Source: Blastobasis lacticolella
Lineage: Eukaryota; Arthropoda; Insecta; Lepidoptera; Blastobasidae
Direction: 5' to 3'
DNA: 64,000 nt
NCBI GenBank assembly: GCA_905147135.1
Contig: LR990054.1
Coordinates: forward strand, 12,499,001-12,563,000
Made by a program: the position numbers and the translations under genes. The notes beneath the pieces are model-generated. The model was not told the origin of the DNA, did not search any database, and worked only from the letters and a program-made list of their open reading frames with translations. Below, one piece after another: positions 54,761 through 64,000 of the stretch (its first letter is position 1; each line of letters begins with the position of its first letter).

Positions 54761-55599
54761 ATTGTACAGTACATTAGTGCATTGCACCCGACCCGACACC
54801 GATTTCAAACAAATTTTCAGGCAATGTTCAGCTTAGGCCTACTGGTACTACCCCTATACTGGGCCTACTACTATATAGTTTGATACCTGAAGCGAAGCTG
54901 GGTCAAATCACAGGAAAATATTTTAAGGTTGTAATATACACCTTATGCTTTTATATTATATTGAGGTAAGTACATGAATGGTTCATATGATGTGTGATGG
55001 AAAGAGGTGTCTCAGAACTGAAGGCTGACTGTCGGCAGCCGATTGAACACGACTAACAAGGATTGAAAACTTTAGTGCCCGATGCCAAGACTCGTTTTGG
55101 ATCGCTAAATTTATGGGTAATGTTTGAAAACAATCAACAAGAAACATGTAAACAAAGAAAATTACGTAATAATGAAAGATATACCTGAGTACAACAACAT
55201 CATGTTGTTACATAATTTAACACAATGTGCTATTCAAATTCAATGCCATCCCAAGGCTCGAGTATGGAAGAAACGTGGTCATTAGGATGTCACTGGTCTA
55301 CCACACGCCAAAACAATTGCTCACAGTTATATCACACGATAACACAACGCCACGAAGTTCATTATAGGCTTCTTGTGGTTTGGACGTAATTACTATGCAG
55401 CATGGGTGCCTTCAAGACGACATACTTTATACGATCATGTTTAAAATTGGTTTTGCCTATTAAGCCTATTTGCAGTCCATGTTATAGTTTCTTTGTCGAC
55501 TCATGATTGTGACTCCATGGCAAAGGTTAGTGTAGGTAGGTAGGCAAATGAGCCTTTGATTATACCTAGTACTTACTGTCTTTAAAACACAAAAGCCAT
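54761..55599. other. Non-coding stretch, nothing recognised
   Basis: No frame of 60 codons and no repeat family recognised. Confidence 0.4.
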
Positions 55600-56090
55600 C
55601 ACACGTAGTGGCAAAGGACGATGCAGCCGAAGATGAAACATACCTACCTAGAAACAGTCCAGTAGGCTTAGCACAAGTTGCTCTCGCGCGCGATAAACGA
55701 GAAAAAGCGCGACATAGCTATTGCTATCTCTTTCGTCTTCGTATTGAGAGAAAGAGACAAACGCTCTCTTGCGGCGCGAGCTTTGTCGCTGACACACTTG
55801 TGCTAGGGCCACAGTAGTCCAGATTATAATGTTCACGGAACACACTCGCAGGCGACGTGGTCCATTCCTTAGCCAAAATGCGTACGACTAGAAGGTTTCT
55901 GTGGATAGCTGGAAGATCTACGACAATGATAAAACATCCGCCAGGATCGCGTTTCCCAGTAGCAGAAAGAGGCCGGCTGAATGAGGTCGTGTAACTGCTC
56001 CGTACACTCCCCGAAATGCATCCTGTAGAAGACTGACAGACGCGCAATCTTACACCGATACTCGAGGCTCTGCAATTTATCATCAATCAA
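55600..56090 (-). pseudogene. Jockey/CR1-type LINE C-terminal region, split by a MITE
   Basis: Minus-strand frames give LQSLEYRCKIARLSVFYRMH, then FGECTEQLHDLIQPASFCYW, and in another phase VVRILAKEWTTSPASVFREH plus YNL. These correspond to 'xSLExRRxxAxLxVFYRIHxGECxxELxxLIP' and 'RTxxxWNSLPxxVFPxxYNL' at the end of Jockey/CR1 reverse-transcriptase proteins. There is a frameshift near 55890-55930. The MITE at 55665-55810 sits just after YNL. Beyond it the minus strand resumes with 'tcttcggctgcatcgtcctt', the element's 3' UTR. Confidence 0.72.
55665..55810. mobile_element. 146-bp MITE, copy 2, inside a LINE
   Basis: GGCTTAGCACAAGT at the left and ACTTGTGCTAGGGCC at the right are near-inverse. 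The inner blocks CGATAAACGAGAAAAAGCGC, TATTGAGAGAAAGAGACAAA and GGCGCGAGCTTTGTCGC match copy 1. Its position between the coding end and 3' UTR of a decayed LINE shows that it inserted after the LINE. Confidence 0.78.
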
Positions 56091-56499
56091 TAAATTGAGG
56101 GTCAACATTATCCTATTTGCACGTGTAAAACACGTAAATTTAAAGACAATTGTTATATTGGCTACCTTTTCAAACACGGAATACAATAACGCAATTACTT
56201 GAATCTCAAGGTTAACTTTATGAGAGAAAAAAAACATGGTTTTACTTAAATATTTGTGAACACATTCGGGGGTTTACCGTCTTCATTCGTACAGATCCGA
56301 TTTGTGTAAGTCCAATATTTTAAGTTTTTAATAAAAAAAATGTCGTTTGACATATCTATGTTAATAAGTTTTATTAGTCTCTTCACAATTTTTAGTACTT
56401 TAACTAATTGTTGTCAATTATAACAGTAATAACTACAAATAAACAGTGACAATATAAAAAAAATTAGGAAGTTTCAACTAATGGCGTGAGTTTTGTAGT
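56091..56499. other. Non-coding; upstream part of the LINE probably decayed beyond recognition
   Basis: The minus-strand frame of the LINE (up to 56237) extends 48 codons upstream without further recognisable motifs. The rest is AT-rich. Confidence 0.35.
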
Positions 56500-56660
56500 A
56501 CTCGTACCTTGAGGTAGGCAAATTAGTAATGCGTAGTAGTAGGCCACCTGATGGTAAATGATCACCGTCGCCCATAGACACCTGCGGCACCCGAGAAGTC
56601 GCGAATGCGATAGGCCCTTAGAGATATGTGTAGCTCGTTTCTTAAAGGTTTTTTTATTGC
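56500..56660 (-). repeat. LINE 3'-end fragment (antisense)
   Basis: 'taggccacctgatggtaaat' 'gatcaccgtcgcccatagac' 'acctgcggcacccgagaagt' is an antisense copy of the standard Jockey/CR1-type 3' UTR block, clearer here than at 4690. A TTTTTTTATTGCC stretch at about 56650 lies on the upstream side. Confidence 0.65.
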
Positions 56661-56829
56661 CTAAGTAGGTTAGTGATGTTACTAGCACATTGGTGCTAGT
56701 GGTATAGAGATTCAAACCCACAGGTTCGCCAGAACACCAACATGCTGCAAGTCCTACTCCTTAGAAAACTCGGGACGGGTTGCTTTATCTAGAGCGTCTA
56801 GCTCGCATACCTGCATTACCATATCTACA

Positions 56830-57060
56830 TCATCATAATTATCTTATTTTAACGGTCCACACCATAGTTGGACAAGTGCCCTCTCCAGAGGAGGGCTTTG
56901 CAATTACTTCCACATTTGGCTAGTGGGTTGTAGGTTGCTGTATACTCACAATCGGAAATGTTGCCCATTTTCTGGTCATGTAGACCGGATTGGTAATATT
57001 ACTTGGCCTGTGTCTGACATGCAAACGAACGCTTAATACAAAGTTCTATAATATTCTGCT
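56830..57060 (-). repeat. Possible RTE-like 3' end (antisense)
   Basis: 'acatcatcataattatctta' leads into 'gttggacaagtgccctctcc' 'agaggagggctttgcaatta', which recalls the CATCATCATC...CCACTGCTGGGCA...CTCCTCTCAGAG layout of another lepidopteran LINE end. Partial and diverged. Confidence 0.35.
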
Positions 57061-57455
57061 TTATGATTCTATAATACTTAAGTTAAGTTAAATGATTTTC
57101 TCAACACTTAACTTCTACATCGCAACAACAAAGAAGCCGAAACAACGAAAACACCTCCTTCCAGAAAACGACGAAGTAAAACCTGCATCATTAATTCACT
57201 AGATAATTAGTGAGGGGATTGTCATCGGTTAGCGACAGCCACTGCGGTTGGGGTGCATAAGAAATAGGGGGTGTTATTTACATGAATAGGGAAATCGGCG
57301 GTTGCGAGGCGATGCGATACCGTTTTCTTTAAGGCGTTTTATGGATGGTTATATGGGTTTTGTCGTGTATTTTTCCATTGTCAATAACAGCCGTAATTTG
57401 CTATCGAGCTAGTAGTATAGTATCAATATTCTGTGGTGTATAGTACATTAATGTT

Positions 57456-57530
57456 ACAAAATTTCAGCTCAATTGAACGGCAGAAAGTGGGTCAAATTTG
57501 GCTTGAAAGATTTGACCCGATCACGGATAC
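57456..57530 (+). repeat. Dispersed lepidopteran-type repeat fragment
   Basis: 'caaaatttcagctcaattga' 'acggcagaaagtgggtcaaa' 'tttggcttgaaagatttgac' is a sequence I associate with a widespread lepidopteran repeat (…TTTCAGCTCAATCGG…GAAGTGGGTCAAATTT…AAGATTTGA…). The superfamily is not known to me. Confidence 0.45.
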
Positions 57531-58139
57531 AACTCATTGCAAGTTAAATAAGGTCTTCAAATAAAGGAAAGAGCATCAATGGCAATACATTTGTAGCTCT
57601 CTTGTTGCAGGTATAAAGGTGTTACATAGAGTATGATGTTCAAAAAGCAACCTTTAAGAGCATTATAATTTAACATATTAAAATCGAAATCGCTACTTCC
57701 GTTCGCAGGGTACTAAACTCGGAGAATACACACGTCAATCTTATAATACCCCCTCTTTTTGTGTTGGGGGTTAAATATGGAAATCAGGTAAGTACGTAAA
57801 CGGTAACAGTATATCAGCAAGTACTGGAAACGCATACAAAATAGAGGATTGAAGACGCTTAAAATATAATTTTAAGCATTTTCCAGTACTATTGCGTAGT
57901 ATATTTCCTCTAAAACTGCACAAATGGATTGTGATGTACATTAACATACAGCCTTCTAAAAATCAACGCGTGTATTCCGTCAATCCGTGTGTCATATACG
58001 TCAAAACGGTCGTCACACATTCTTTTGAATTTGACCTAATCAACTGTGAATTTATTGTTGTCCATTTACCGAAACCGGCTCCTTGGCATCACGCATGGTT
58101 TTATAATTTTGCATAATTCTTGTGTTTCATGTTTATTAT
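57531..58139. other. Non-coding stretch, nothing recognised
   Basis: AT-rich. A 74-codon frame (57892-58116) has no recognised domain. Confidence 0.4.
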
Positions 58140-58800
58140 TTTAAACTCCTAAATTCGAGATCGTCGACAATATGAATAGCCTGGTGTTGGATGGAATCAA
58201 GTGGAAGGAGTTGGTATTGGGGTGCACCAGCCCATGCGTGGGAGCTATAGGTACTCCATATGGGGACAAACCTGTGCTTTGTATAGCAAAATTCGAACAC
58301 TCCCACTTGGGTCTAGGATCCCGATACTGTTACGGATGGTAGTGCGAACATTCTGAAATGCACAAACTTGTTTTTTGTTTATTAAACAGTACGAGATTTC
58401 GTGTGCCTCATTCAGAGACCTGCTCCAGGGAGGTCTCGATATCAGACACATCTTCGACGATGGAAAGCGACCACCTTTCTTCAGAACTTCGATTAATATG
58501 CACAATAAACAACATTGGCGACAGCACGGTAGGAGCGGGCGACCCACTTGCATAACCCCTTTGGGAGCCAGTAGGGTGGTAGCTTCGATAGAAGTGCCTT
58601 ATTCCAGACCCCGTTCAAATGCCTTTGCGATGTCCAGGCTAACCACCAACGCTTCCCCCTTACTCTCAATGCTGCCCATCAGTGAGTCAGGTTCACTAGA
58701 AGGTCACCGGCTCAGCGACCTTTACGAATACCGTATTGACGGTCGCTAATCAGCTGGTTTTCCTCTAGGTAACTAACGAACTGGGTGTGTATTCGTTTCT
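58140..58800 (-). pseudogene. Jockey/CR1-type LINE reverse transcriptase, decayed
   Basis: In minus-strand order: SKGEALVVSLDIAKAFERGL (the RT motif around the first catalytic aspartate region, normally ...VSLDIAKAFDRVWH), then an LPKGLCKWVA-like piece, then NKKQVCAFQNVRTTIRNSIG with ILDPSGSVRILLYKAQVCPH and MEYL, then in another phase SSHAWAGAPQYQLLPLDSIQ. The order matches the fingers-to-thumb stretch of a Jockey/CR1-like reverse transcriptase ('NPSKTQVCAF...LLYKAQVRPHMEYCSHLWAGAPQYQLLPFDxIQRRA'). At least three frameshifts and an internal loss around the catalytic YADD box leave it non-functional. The plus-strand 124-codon frame here is its antisense shadow. Confidence 0.8.
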
Positions 58801-58810
58801 CAATGATTCG

Positions 58811-58990
58811 GTCGCCTGAATGTGCAGGTTTTAACACGATATTTTCCCTCACCGTAAGAGCATCGGTTAGTGATCAACTAATGTATATAAGTCAGAAAAG
58901 AGTCATTGGTACATGGCGGCAGTAGGATTCGAACCCGGAACCTCTCGCTTACGAGACGGCTTTACCTTAACCACTAGGCCACCGACGCTT
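58811..58990 (-). repeat. SINE-A 5' half with intact promoter boxes (antisense)
   Basis: On the minus strand: GCGTCGGTGGCCTAGTGGTT (A box), TCTCGTAAGCGAGAGGTTCC, GGGTTCGAATCC (B box) and then the body as far as the ACCTGCACATTCAGGC block, where it ends at 58811. Unusually for a SINE, the 3' half is missing, which points to a later deletion and not to truncated insertion. Confidence 0.87.
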
Positions 58991-59519
58991 CACGTGCCAA
59001 AACACGTCTATCTAGTATTCGCGTAAAAAGTTCATGACCCATGACCCTCTTAAAAATAAAATCCGGAATATACAAGTCTTGCACCTAATCAATCTACATA
59101 CTACTATCGCAGGCATTCCACGAGGTCACCATTATTGATATATTCTTCATTGCTAATGATTGCTCAAAAAACCGTATACTAAACAATAAAAAAAAATACT
59201 AATGAAAATTCCTTAAAACCTGCTGTTGTCGCCTACTAGTTTTGCGATTAGCATATACCAACAATAAATTATTGTTTCGACAAATAGTTATTAGGTATCT
59301 ACACTTTAGATATGAATCTTCGAAGTTTGCAGCAATATGTCAGAATGTAATTAATTATCTTTGCCTTTGTTGTTTATTGAATTAGCAATTTTAATAGAGA
59401 CACCAAGCCCGTCGTCGACGACTTTAGCATTTTTTGTACTCTTTTATGGTTTAACCGGATATAACCACTATTTTTGTACGAAACAAATTCTATGATCGCA
59501 CCGCTCGCCACCGACAGGG
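58991..59519. other. Non-coding stretch, nothing recognised
   Basis: AT-rich, no reading frame of 60 codons, no repeat recognised. Confidence 0.4.
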
Positions 59520-59765
59520 AGTTCATCCTTACACCTTGGAGTCAAATTGGTTTCGAACTGTACGATTCCAAAGGAAGTCTCTCCCACGCTCACTAAGGTT
59601 GTGGAATGAACTACCTAGAGAAATTTTCCCTGGAGACTACAACATAGACTTCTTCAAGAAAGGGGTGAAAAGGTTTTTACTGGGTCGGCAACGCGGGGGC
59701 TTGCCTTTGGTTACCATCAGGCAGGCCGTCAGTTTGATTGCCACCTTAGTAGTATAAAAAAAACG
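59520..59765 (+). pseudogene. Jockey/CR1-type LINE C-terminus and 3' end
   Basis: The frame 59536-59757 reads RTVRFQRKSLPRSLRLWNEL, then PREIFPGDYNIDFFKKGVKR and FLLGRQRGG. This is the classic 'RxxRxSFxPRTxRLWNxLPxxVFPxxYNxxxFKxxVxRFL' end of the Jockey/CR1 class, open over its 73 codons. The 3' UTR 'cttgcctttggttaccatca' 'ggcaggccgtcag' 'ttgccacctta' and an A-run follow. It is the same family as 24573-24756 and 25040-25170. 5'-truncated, so not autonomous, but the frame is unbroken. Confidence 0.78.
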
Positions 59766-60425
59766 TAACAAACTAGAAATAAAAGGGTAGATATTGATAC
59801 AAGATATTTTCAACTGTCATCATTGCAATAAGCTTTCACTTAATAATAAATTAAAGCCCAAAAGGTGTAACAGAAAGCGACAACAACGTTTCCTCGGGCG
59901 TCGATTTGACACTCAAAATTTATCTTTGGCGGTAGAACTGGACCATTGGCACCTATTTCCACCGCATTGTAGGTTGAGGCCGAAGAAAGCGACAACAGGC
60001 CCTTTTTGAGGGAAATTTATTTATCAACGTCTATTCCACATTCATTTTCTATAAGCCTCATTGGCGTTTCGGTCGTGACTTTTGTCAATTCTGTCTCTGT
60101 TGGGCTCTTTTGATATATTTTATTTATTTTCTATTTTTTCCCTGCGGTGTTCGGAACTATTTGCATATTTTGTCTGGTAGTATTTTCTACGCAGACGTGG
60201 ATTGCCATAAACTCTGATATACTCGTCTGCGTTATGACTGGCCTTTTGTGCGACTTTCGTCCCATTGTTGTCGTACTGTTATTAATGCATTGTCGTTATG
60301 TCTGTTTTGTTGACGATCATAAACAAATGCCACTATGGCGTGTTATTTATTTCACTACTCTAAAGATAAATATATAACGAGGTTAGTTCTGGTAACATCA
60401 AAGGAATAGGTTCCGAAAATAAAAC
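59766..60425. other. Non-coding stretch, nothing recognised
   Basis: Two frames of 71 and 76 codons without domains. Bases 59860-60010 are moderately G+C-rich. Confidence 0.4.
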
Positions 60426-60429
60426 AGTG

Positions 60430-60590
60430 CACTACCATAGGTATACATGTAGCGGCACTGGTCTAGTGACAGCGAGATCGATAACCAAGGGTAAGTAATG
60501 CTCGCAATGTCCGGGAACTCGATGGGTGACCGGTGATATACTTTGAGGTTAGTCGAACAGCACCGCAACGAGCACGCCACTCGCCTTTGT
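60430..60590 (+). repeat. 5S-rRNA-like sequence (5S pseudogene or SINE3-type head)
   Basis: 'gggtaagtaatgctcgcaat' (60489-60508), 'gtccgggaactc' and 'gatgggtgaccggtga' (60521-60536) follow the order and spacing of the internal control region of 5S rRNA genes: the A block (TTAAGCAACGTCGGGC-like), the intermediate CCGG, and the C block GGATGGGTGACCG. The 5' and 3' thirds are not good 5S rRNA and the acceptor-like stem is not evident. It is more likely a 5S-derived retroposon or a decayed pseudogene than a functional gene. No tail of a known SINE is obvious downstream. Confidence 0.5.
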
Positions 60591-60634
60591 AAAAATTCAT
60601 TCAGTAACAGAATGCTACATTATCACTGAGTAGC

Positions 60635-60775
60635 ATAGGCTACTTTTTATCCCGGGAATACATAGGTTCCCGCGGGAAAATTAATTGTTTACAGAGAACC
60701 GAATTGCGAGCGGGTGACAACAGCTGAGAACAGATAGTATACAATAATGAGTTTATCTATCGACCTCTTGTTTGT
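60635..60775 (+). repeat. Lep-type repeat fragment
   Basis: 'ggctactttttatcccggga' 'atacataggttcccgcggga' is the typical inner block of the family also seen at 47130. It is followed 70 bases later by 'aataatgagtttatctatcg' 'acctcttgttt', which recurs at 63150-63180. Confidence 0.6.
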
Positions 60776-61400
60776 TGGTTTCATTTCGATTGTCGCTGTT
60801 TCTAATCTTTACGTATTAAAATAGCAAAGCTAAAAAAGCAACAGGCAAAATAAATGTCGCTGGCTTATAACTGGTTATAGGTGCTCTGTAAAAAGTCTTC
60901 AATTAATTTCCAGCTAGCTATGTTTCGCTCGGCGACACGCAAACTGGTAGGTACCCATATTAATGTAGGTGAACGCTGAACTAAGCCTGATATGGCTGTG
61001 GGGTCATTGGATTAATCCAATTGATGTTAAACTGTAAGGCTTTATTTAATGCAACTTGATTTTCTGCTATCAAAAATAACAAATCGTATTTTCTATCGTG
61101 CGCTTTATATTAAAATGCGTACAGTAAAGTGATTTCACGTAAATAACATGAAAATTATGTCAAAATATTTTGAAGTTGTTAATCATAAAGCAGTCCGTAA
61201 GCTTATTTGAAACCTTGTTTAAAAACTACACGAATGAATTTTGCTCTCTTGGTGTAAGCCCGCCATATAACTAAAAGTACGATTAACCTATCCTAGGCAG
61301 GTATGTATGTTTGTTGTCATCTAGACTGAATTCGGTCGAACGTGTAAACCTATAAAGATGCCGCCATATTAGAGTGATGTTATGTTACACGTTACATTAG
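60776..61400. other. Non-coding stretch, nothing recognised
   Basis: AT-rich, no frame of 60 codons. Nothing recognised. Confidence 0.4.
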
Positions 61401-61401
61401 A

Positions 61402-61964
61402 GCCACACTAGACTTACGCCACGTGATGCCTTGTGACGCGAGTGACGCGACATACACGTGTACACGGGCCTGTATGTTTATAATAATCATAATAAATAAT
61501 CATCTTGGTGTTAATGTCCCGGTTGTGCTCTCGCGCACAAGGGCCCGGGGTCAGCCTTGACCATGATCCAGGATTTGGCAGATAAAGTAATTAGAGTGGA
61601 GCGACTGCCATCTGACTTTCACGAGCCTGCTACCAGGTTAACCTGACCAGGTTGAATCATTCAGTCGGCTGAATATGTAGGTTTCATCACTATGCTTTCC
61701 CTGACCGTAAGAGAATCGGTTTGTAACTAAAGTACATAGCTCAGAAAAAAGCCACTGGTATATGACCGCAGCGGGATTCGAACACGGTACGTCTTGCTTA
61801 CGAGTCGAATACCCTAACCGCTCGGCCACCGACGCTCCTAATCATTATAAGCCGATAGTGTATATGTCTGTGTATATGGCTGCAGGCCGAATTATGCGTT
61901 ACGCTTCAGATCGTAACATTACCATTACACGCCACACACGAGTCACGTAAGACAAGTGTGTTGC
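61402..61964. mobile_element. Probable MITE split by a SINE-A
   Basis: GCCACACTAGACTTACG (61402) and the inverse of the sequence ending at 61964 (GCAACACACTTGTCTTACG) are similar with a two-base indel. Between the left terminus and the SINE lie 'tgtgacgcgagtgacgcgac' and 'acacgggcctgtatg'. Beyond the SINE lie 'gtgtatatggctgcaggccg' and 'cacacacgagtcacg'. This GCCTGTATG/CATATGGCTGCAGGC symmetry suits a MITE of about 200 bp interrupted in its centre. Confidence 0.45.
61497..61838 (-). repeat. SINE-A, full length (antisense)
   Basis: Plus-strand order: tail 'aatcatcttggtgttaatgt', 'tgtgctctcgcgcacaaggg', 'accatgatccaggatttggc', 'agtggagcgactgccatctg', 'cctgaccaggttgaatcatt', 'ctgaccgtaagagaatcggt', 'gggattcgaacacggtacgt' (B box) and 'accgctcggccaccgacgct' (A box). 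TAATCAT lies on both sides (about 61485 and 61839) and is a possible target duplication. Confidence 0.9.
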
Positions 61965-62929
61965 TATATTGCGATTTTCATACATTAACTCTGAGAGCTG
62001 ATGTCCGTCCCACGTATCACGTACGTCATATCACATCACTGCAATATGGCGCTACCTTAAGTCTGAACAACTTTTACTATTCAACCGACATCGAAAGGCA
62101 TTGTTTAGACAGCAAAACTGCCGAATTTTTAATAACCGATTTCTGGTTTAGGTACTCGTTCAAAACAACTTGTCCAAACAAGCTCTTATAACTGGATTAA
62201 GATAGTGTACAGTAAAATCATATTATTATGTAAATTGGCAAATTTACAATCAATATTGTGGCCCGTTTGACTCAATTGATTTTATTCGAAACCCATTTGA
62301 AATTTACGTGACAAGAAGCCATATTGTTATTTCGTGTGTGGCTTCTGTGGTGACATGGTAACAGAATAAATTAGTATAGCCGATATCGGTGTCGGCGGTA
62401 GGTAGGTGCATGTACCCACTTAGCTATAAGTGCCTACATATTACGCTTTGAAATTGGGAATTCAGTAGATTAAGGTCTATATCCTAGCTCTATTAACTAC
62501 AAAACCCTTTTTATTAGCGTAGCACTGAGTGTTTCTGGAGAGAAACCTAATTTACTGAGTTTATGAAGAATGTAGGGAAGCCTTTGGTCAGCAGTGGTGG
62601 CTCAGCTTTTAATGTATTAAGACAAACGGGTGCAGTTTTTATTGTTCTTACTCGACAAAATCATCCTATATTATAAGTATTTCATTTCCCTGTGTTACAC
62701 AAGGGAATGAAATACGGTAAGTACAAGAATTTAAACGTACTGAATTTTTGTTCCGTATCGGTTAAAAGCTTTGACTCGACGACCATTATAATTTGAGGTT
62801 CTTACTCGTACATAACTCTCAGTCCTTACTCCTCTTAACTTTATCAAATGCTTATGTAAATGAGCCTCATGTTTGGCTTTTGCTTTGTAAATTACTTTGT
62901 TGTGACATCTGAACTAAATGCGAAAATAG
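61965..62929. other. Non-coding stretch, nothing recognised
   Basis: A 77-codon frame (61958-62191) shows no domain. AT-rich. Confidence 0.4.
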
Positions 62930-63010
62930 CTGATTCTGTTATATTTTCACGCCTAAGCCGCTGAATAGATTTGGATAAAATTTGGTAAGGAGATAGAATA
63001 TGGTAACCTG
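62930..63010 (+). repeat. Helitron-like (Lep-type) repeat, 5' fragment
   Basis: 'gattctgttatattttcacg' 'cctaagccgctgaatagatt' 'tggataaaatttggtaagga' is a worn copy of the family start (TTCACGC...CTGAACGGATTTGGATGAAATTTGG). Confidence 0.6.
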
Positions 63011-64000
63011 GGGCAATTTTTTATAAGACTACCTACATAGACAGGTACTGTTAATGTTATTTTGGATGCTTTGAATAGTTTGAAGAGGAACATGTTCAAA
63101 TATTTTTTCATTTTAAACAGGCAGCTACTGAGAAAAACTACTGTACAATAAAGAGTTTATCTATCTACCTCTTGTTTATTTATTTTAATTCCATTATAGG
63201 TACTGGATTAAATAGCTTGATGTTTTGTCGAAATCGAAAAACATTTGCAATGCCCCTATTTGGCTTCCTACCTATACGATATTCGAAAACCCAGATTTCC
63301 ACTCTGTAAATGGGACCTAGTTTCCTTAGCGGGCTATTTGTTACCAATAACCATATTTCATATGCTATATGACGATGTCGATTTAATATATCATATATTT
63401 GCATACGATTAGTATAACTTTATTGTTTTCGTCTGACAACTTTATTTATTGAGGTACAAAATATTTGAAAATATTGAATTTCAAGTTTGGTAATTTGATC
63501 CGTGCAAATTAAGTTTAGGCGCCACCATAATTTATTTGGAATGGGCGTAGGTACCACGCAAACGAGGCGCTTCATCCGTTTTATACGCACTTCAACTTTA
63601 TTTATATCGTTATCGTATATTTTGTTTTTTTCCAATAGTTATGGTATAACTACGAACGAGTACTAAACATTGGCGCAAATGATAAAAATATTTAAAAACG
63701 AAAAGATGACATAGACGCCGCCCCAAAATGTATTTAAAAGCGAATTAAGCCACCAATCACCAGTTCAAACTTGGTGATTTAGATGTTAAGGGGAGCGTAT
63801 CGGGAAAGAAATTTGAAAAGCCGGGCTTTAAAATTTTTATAAAAATTTAAAAGCCTTGTTAAAAAAAGTTCCGTTTTCACGAAAATTTCATAAACCACAA
63901 GCATAAATATTGGTTTCTGGATAACGTCTACAAAATTGCATTGACTTTTATAGCGTAATATTGAAAATATGATCAAACTACGTTTGTCTAGAGCACGCTC
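63011..64000. other. Non-coding stretch, nothing recognised
   Basis: AT-rich to the window end. Three minus-strand frames of 65-74 codons show no domain. 'caataaagagtttatctatc' 'tacctcttgttta' (63148-63180) repeats the end of the 60635 fragment. Confidence 0.4.

Noticed and set aside
55724..56237. Two 120-codon minus-strand frames as host genes
   Set aside because: Their recognisable parts are the C-terminal region of a Jockey/CR1-type LINE in two phases, and one runs into a MITE.
58375..58749. 124-codon plus-strand reading frame, the longest in the window
   Set aside because: It lies antisense to a recognisable LINE reverse transcriptase whose motifs are on the minus strand. The frame is a shadow.
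58925..58990. A functional tRNA gene on the minus strand
   Set aside because: The B box is clean but the cloverleaf does not close, and the SINE-A body follows directly.

Overview
This is an AT-rich, eukaryotic, gene-poor stretch. Its dispersed repeats are of the kinds I associate with moths and butterflies (Lepidoptera): tRNA-derived SINEs, decayed LINE 3' ends, and fragments carrying the 'CGCGACTTCGTCCGCG' signature. The Lepidoptera call is an inference from remembered repeat families. No open reading frame exceeds about 125 codons. None of the longer ones reads as an intact host gene, and several are antisense shadows or frames of decayed reverse transcriptase. I therefore read the window as intergenic or deep-intronic DNA. 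|| Layout. 0-4.7 kb: nothing recognised. 4.7-11.4 kb: LINE 3' ends and the first SINEs. 11.5-17.1 kb: a 139-bp tandem duplication, two near-perfect hairpins, a fold-back around 15 kb, an RTE-type LINE end, and a short frameshifted cysteine-motif reading frame (16866-17070) that is the only non-transposon coding candidate. 17.5-28.6 kb: Helitron-like fragments, LINE pieces, several MITEs, and a SINE (24.3-24.8 kb) invaded by both a 77-bp MITE and a LINE 3' end. 28.6-40 kb: mostly featureless, with one CpG-rich island near 30.3-30.6 kb. 40-45 kb: SINEs, a 259-bp MITE and short tandem repeats next to an LTR-like end. 45.7-52.9 kb: a 7.2-kb region bounded by about 56-bp terminal inverted repeats made of 18-bp-periodic GC-rich near-palindromes, containing palindromic 104-bp satellite arrays and further hairpins. 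53-64 kb: SINEs, three MITEs, decayed Jockey/CR1-type LINE copies, and a 5S-rRNA-like sequence. || Two SINE families dominate. SINE-A (14 copies or pieces) has a tRNA-like head and a body of about 330 bp ending in a GATGATTATT-type tail. SINE-B (7 copies or pieces) has a head closely resembling tRNA-Gly(GCC). Neither encodes protein, so both must depend on LINE enzymes; the many LINE remnants here are all truncated or frameshifted. The 45.7-52.9 kb inverted-repeat region is the most unusual object in the window.
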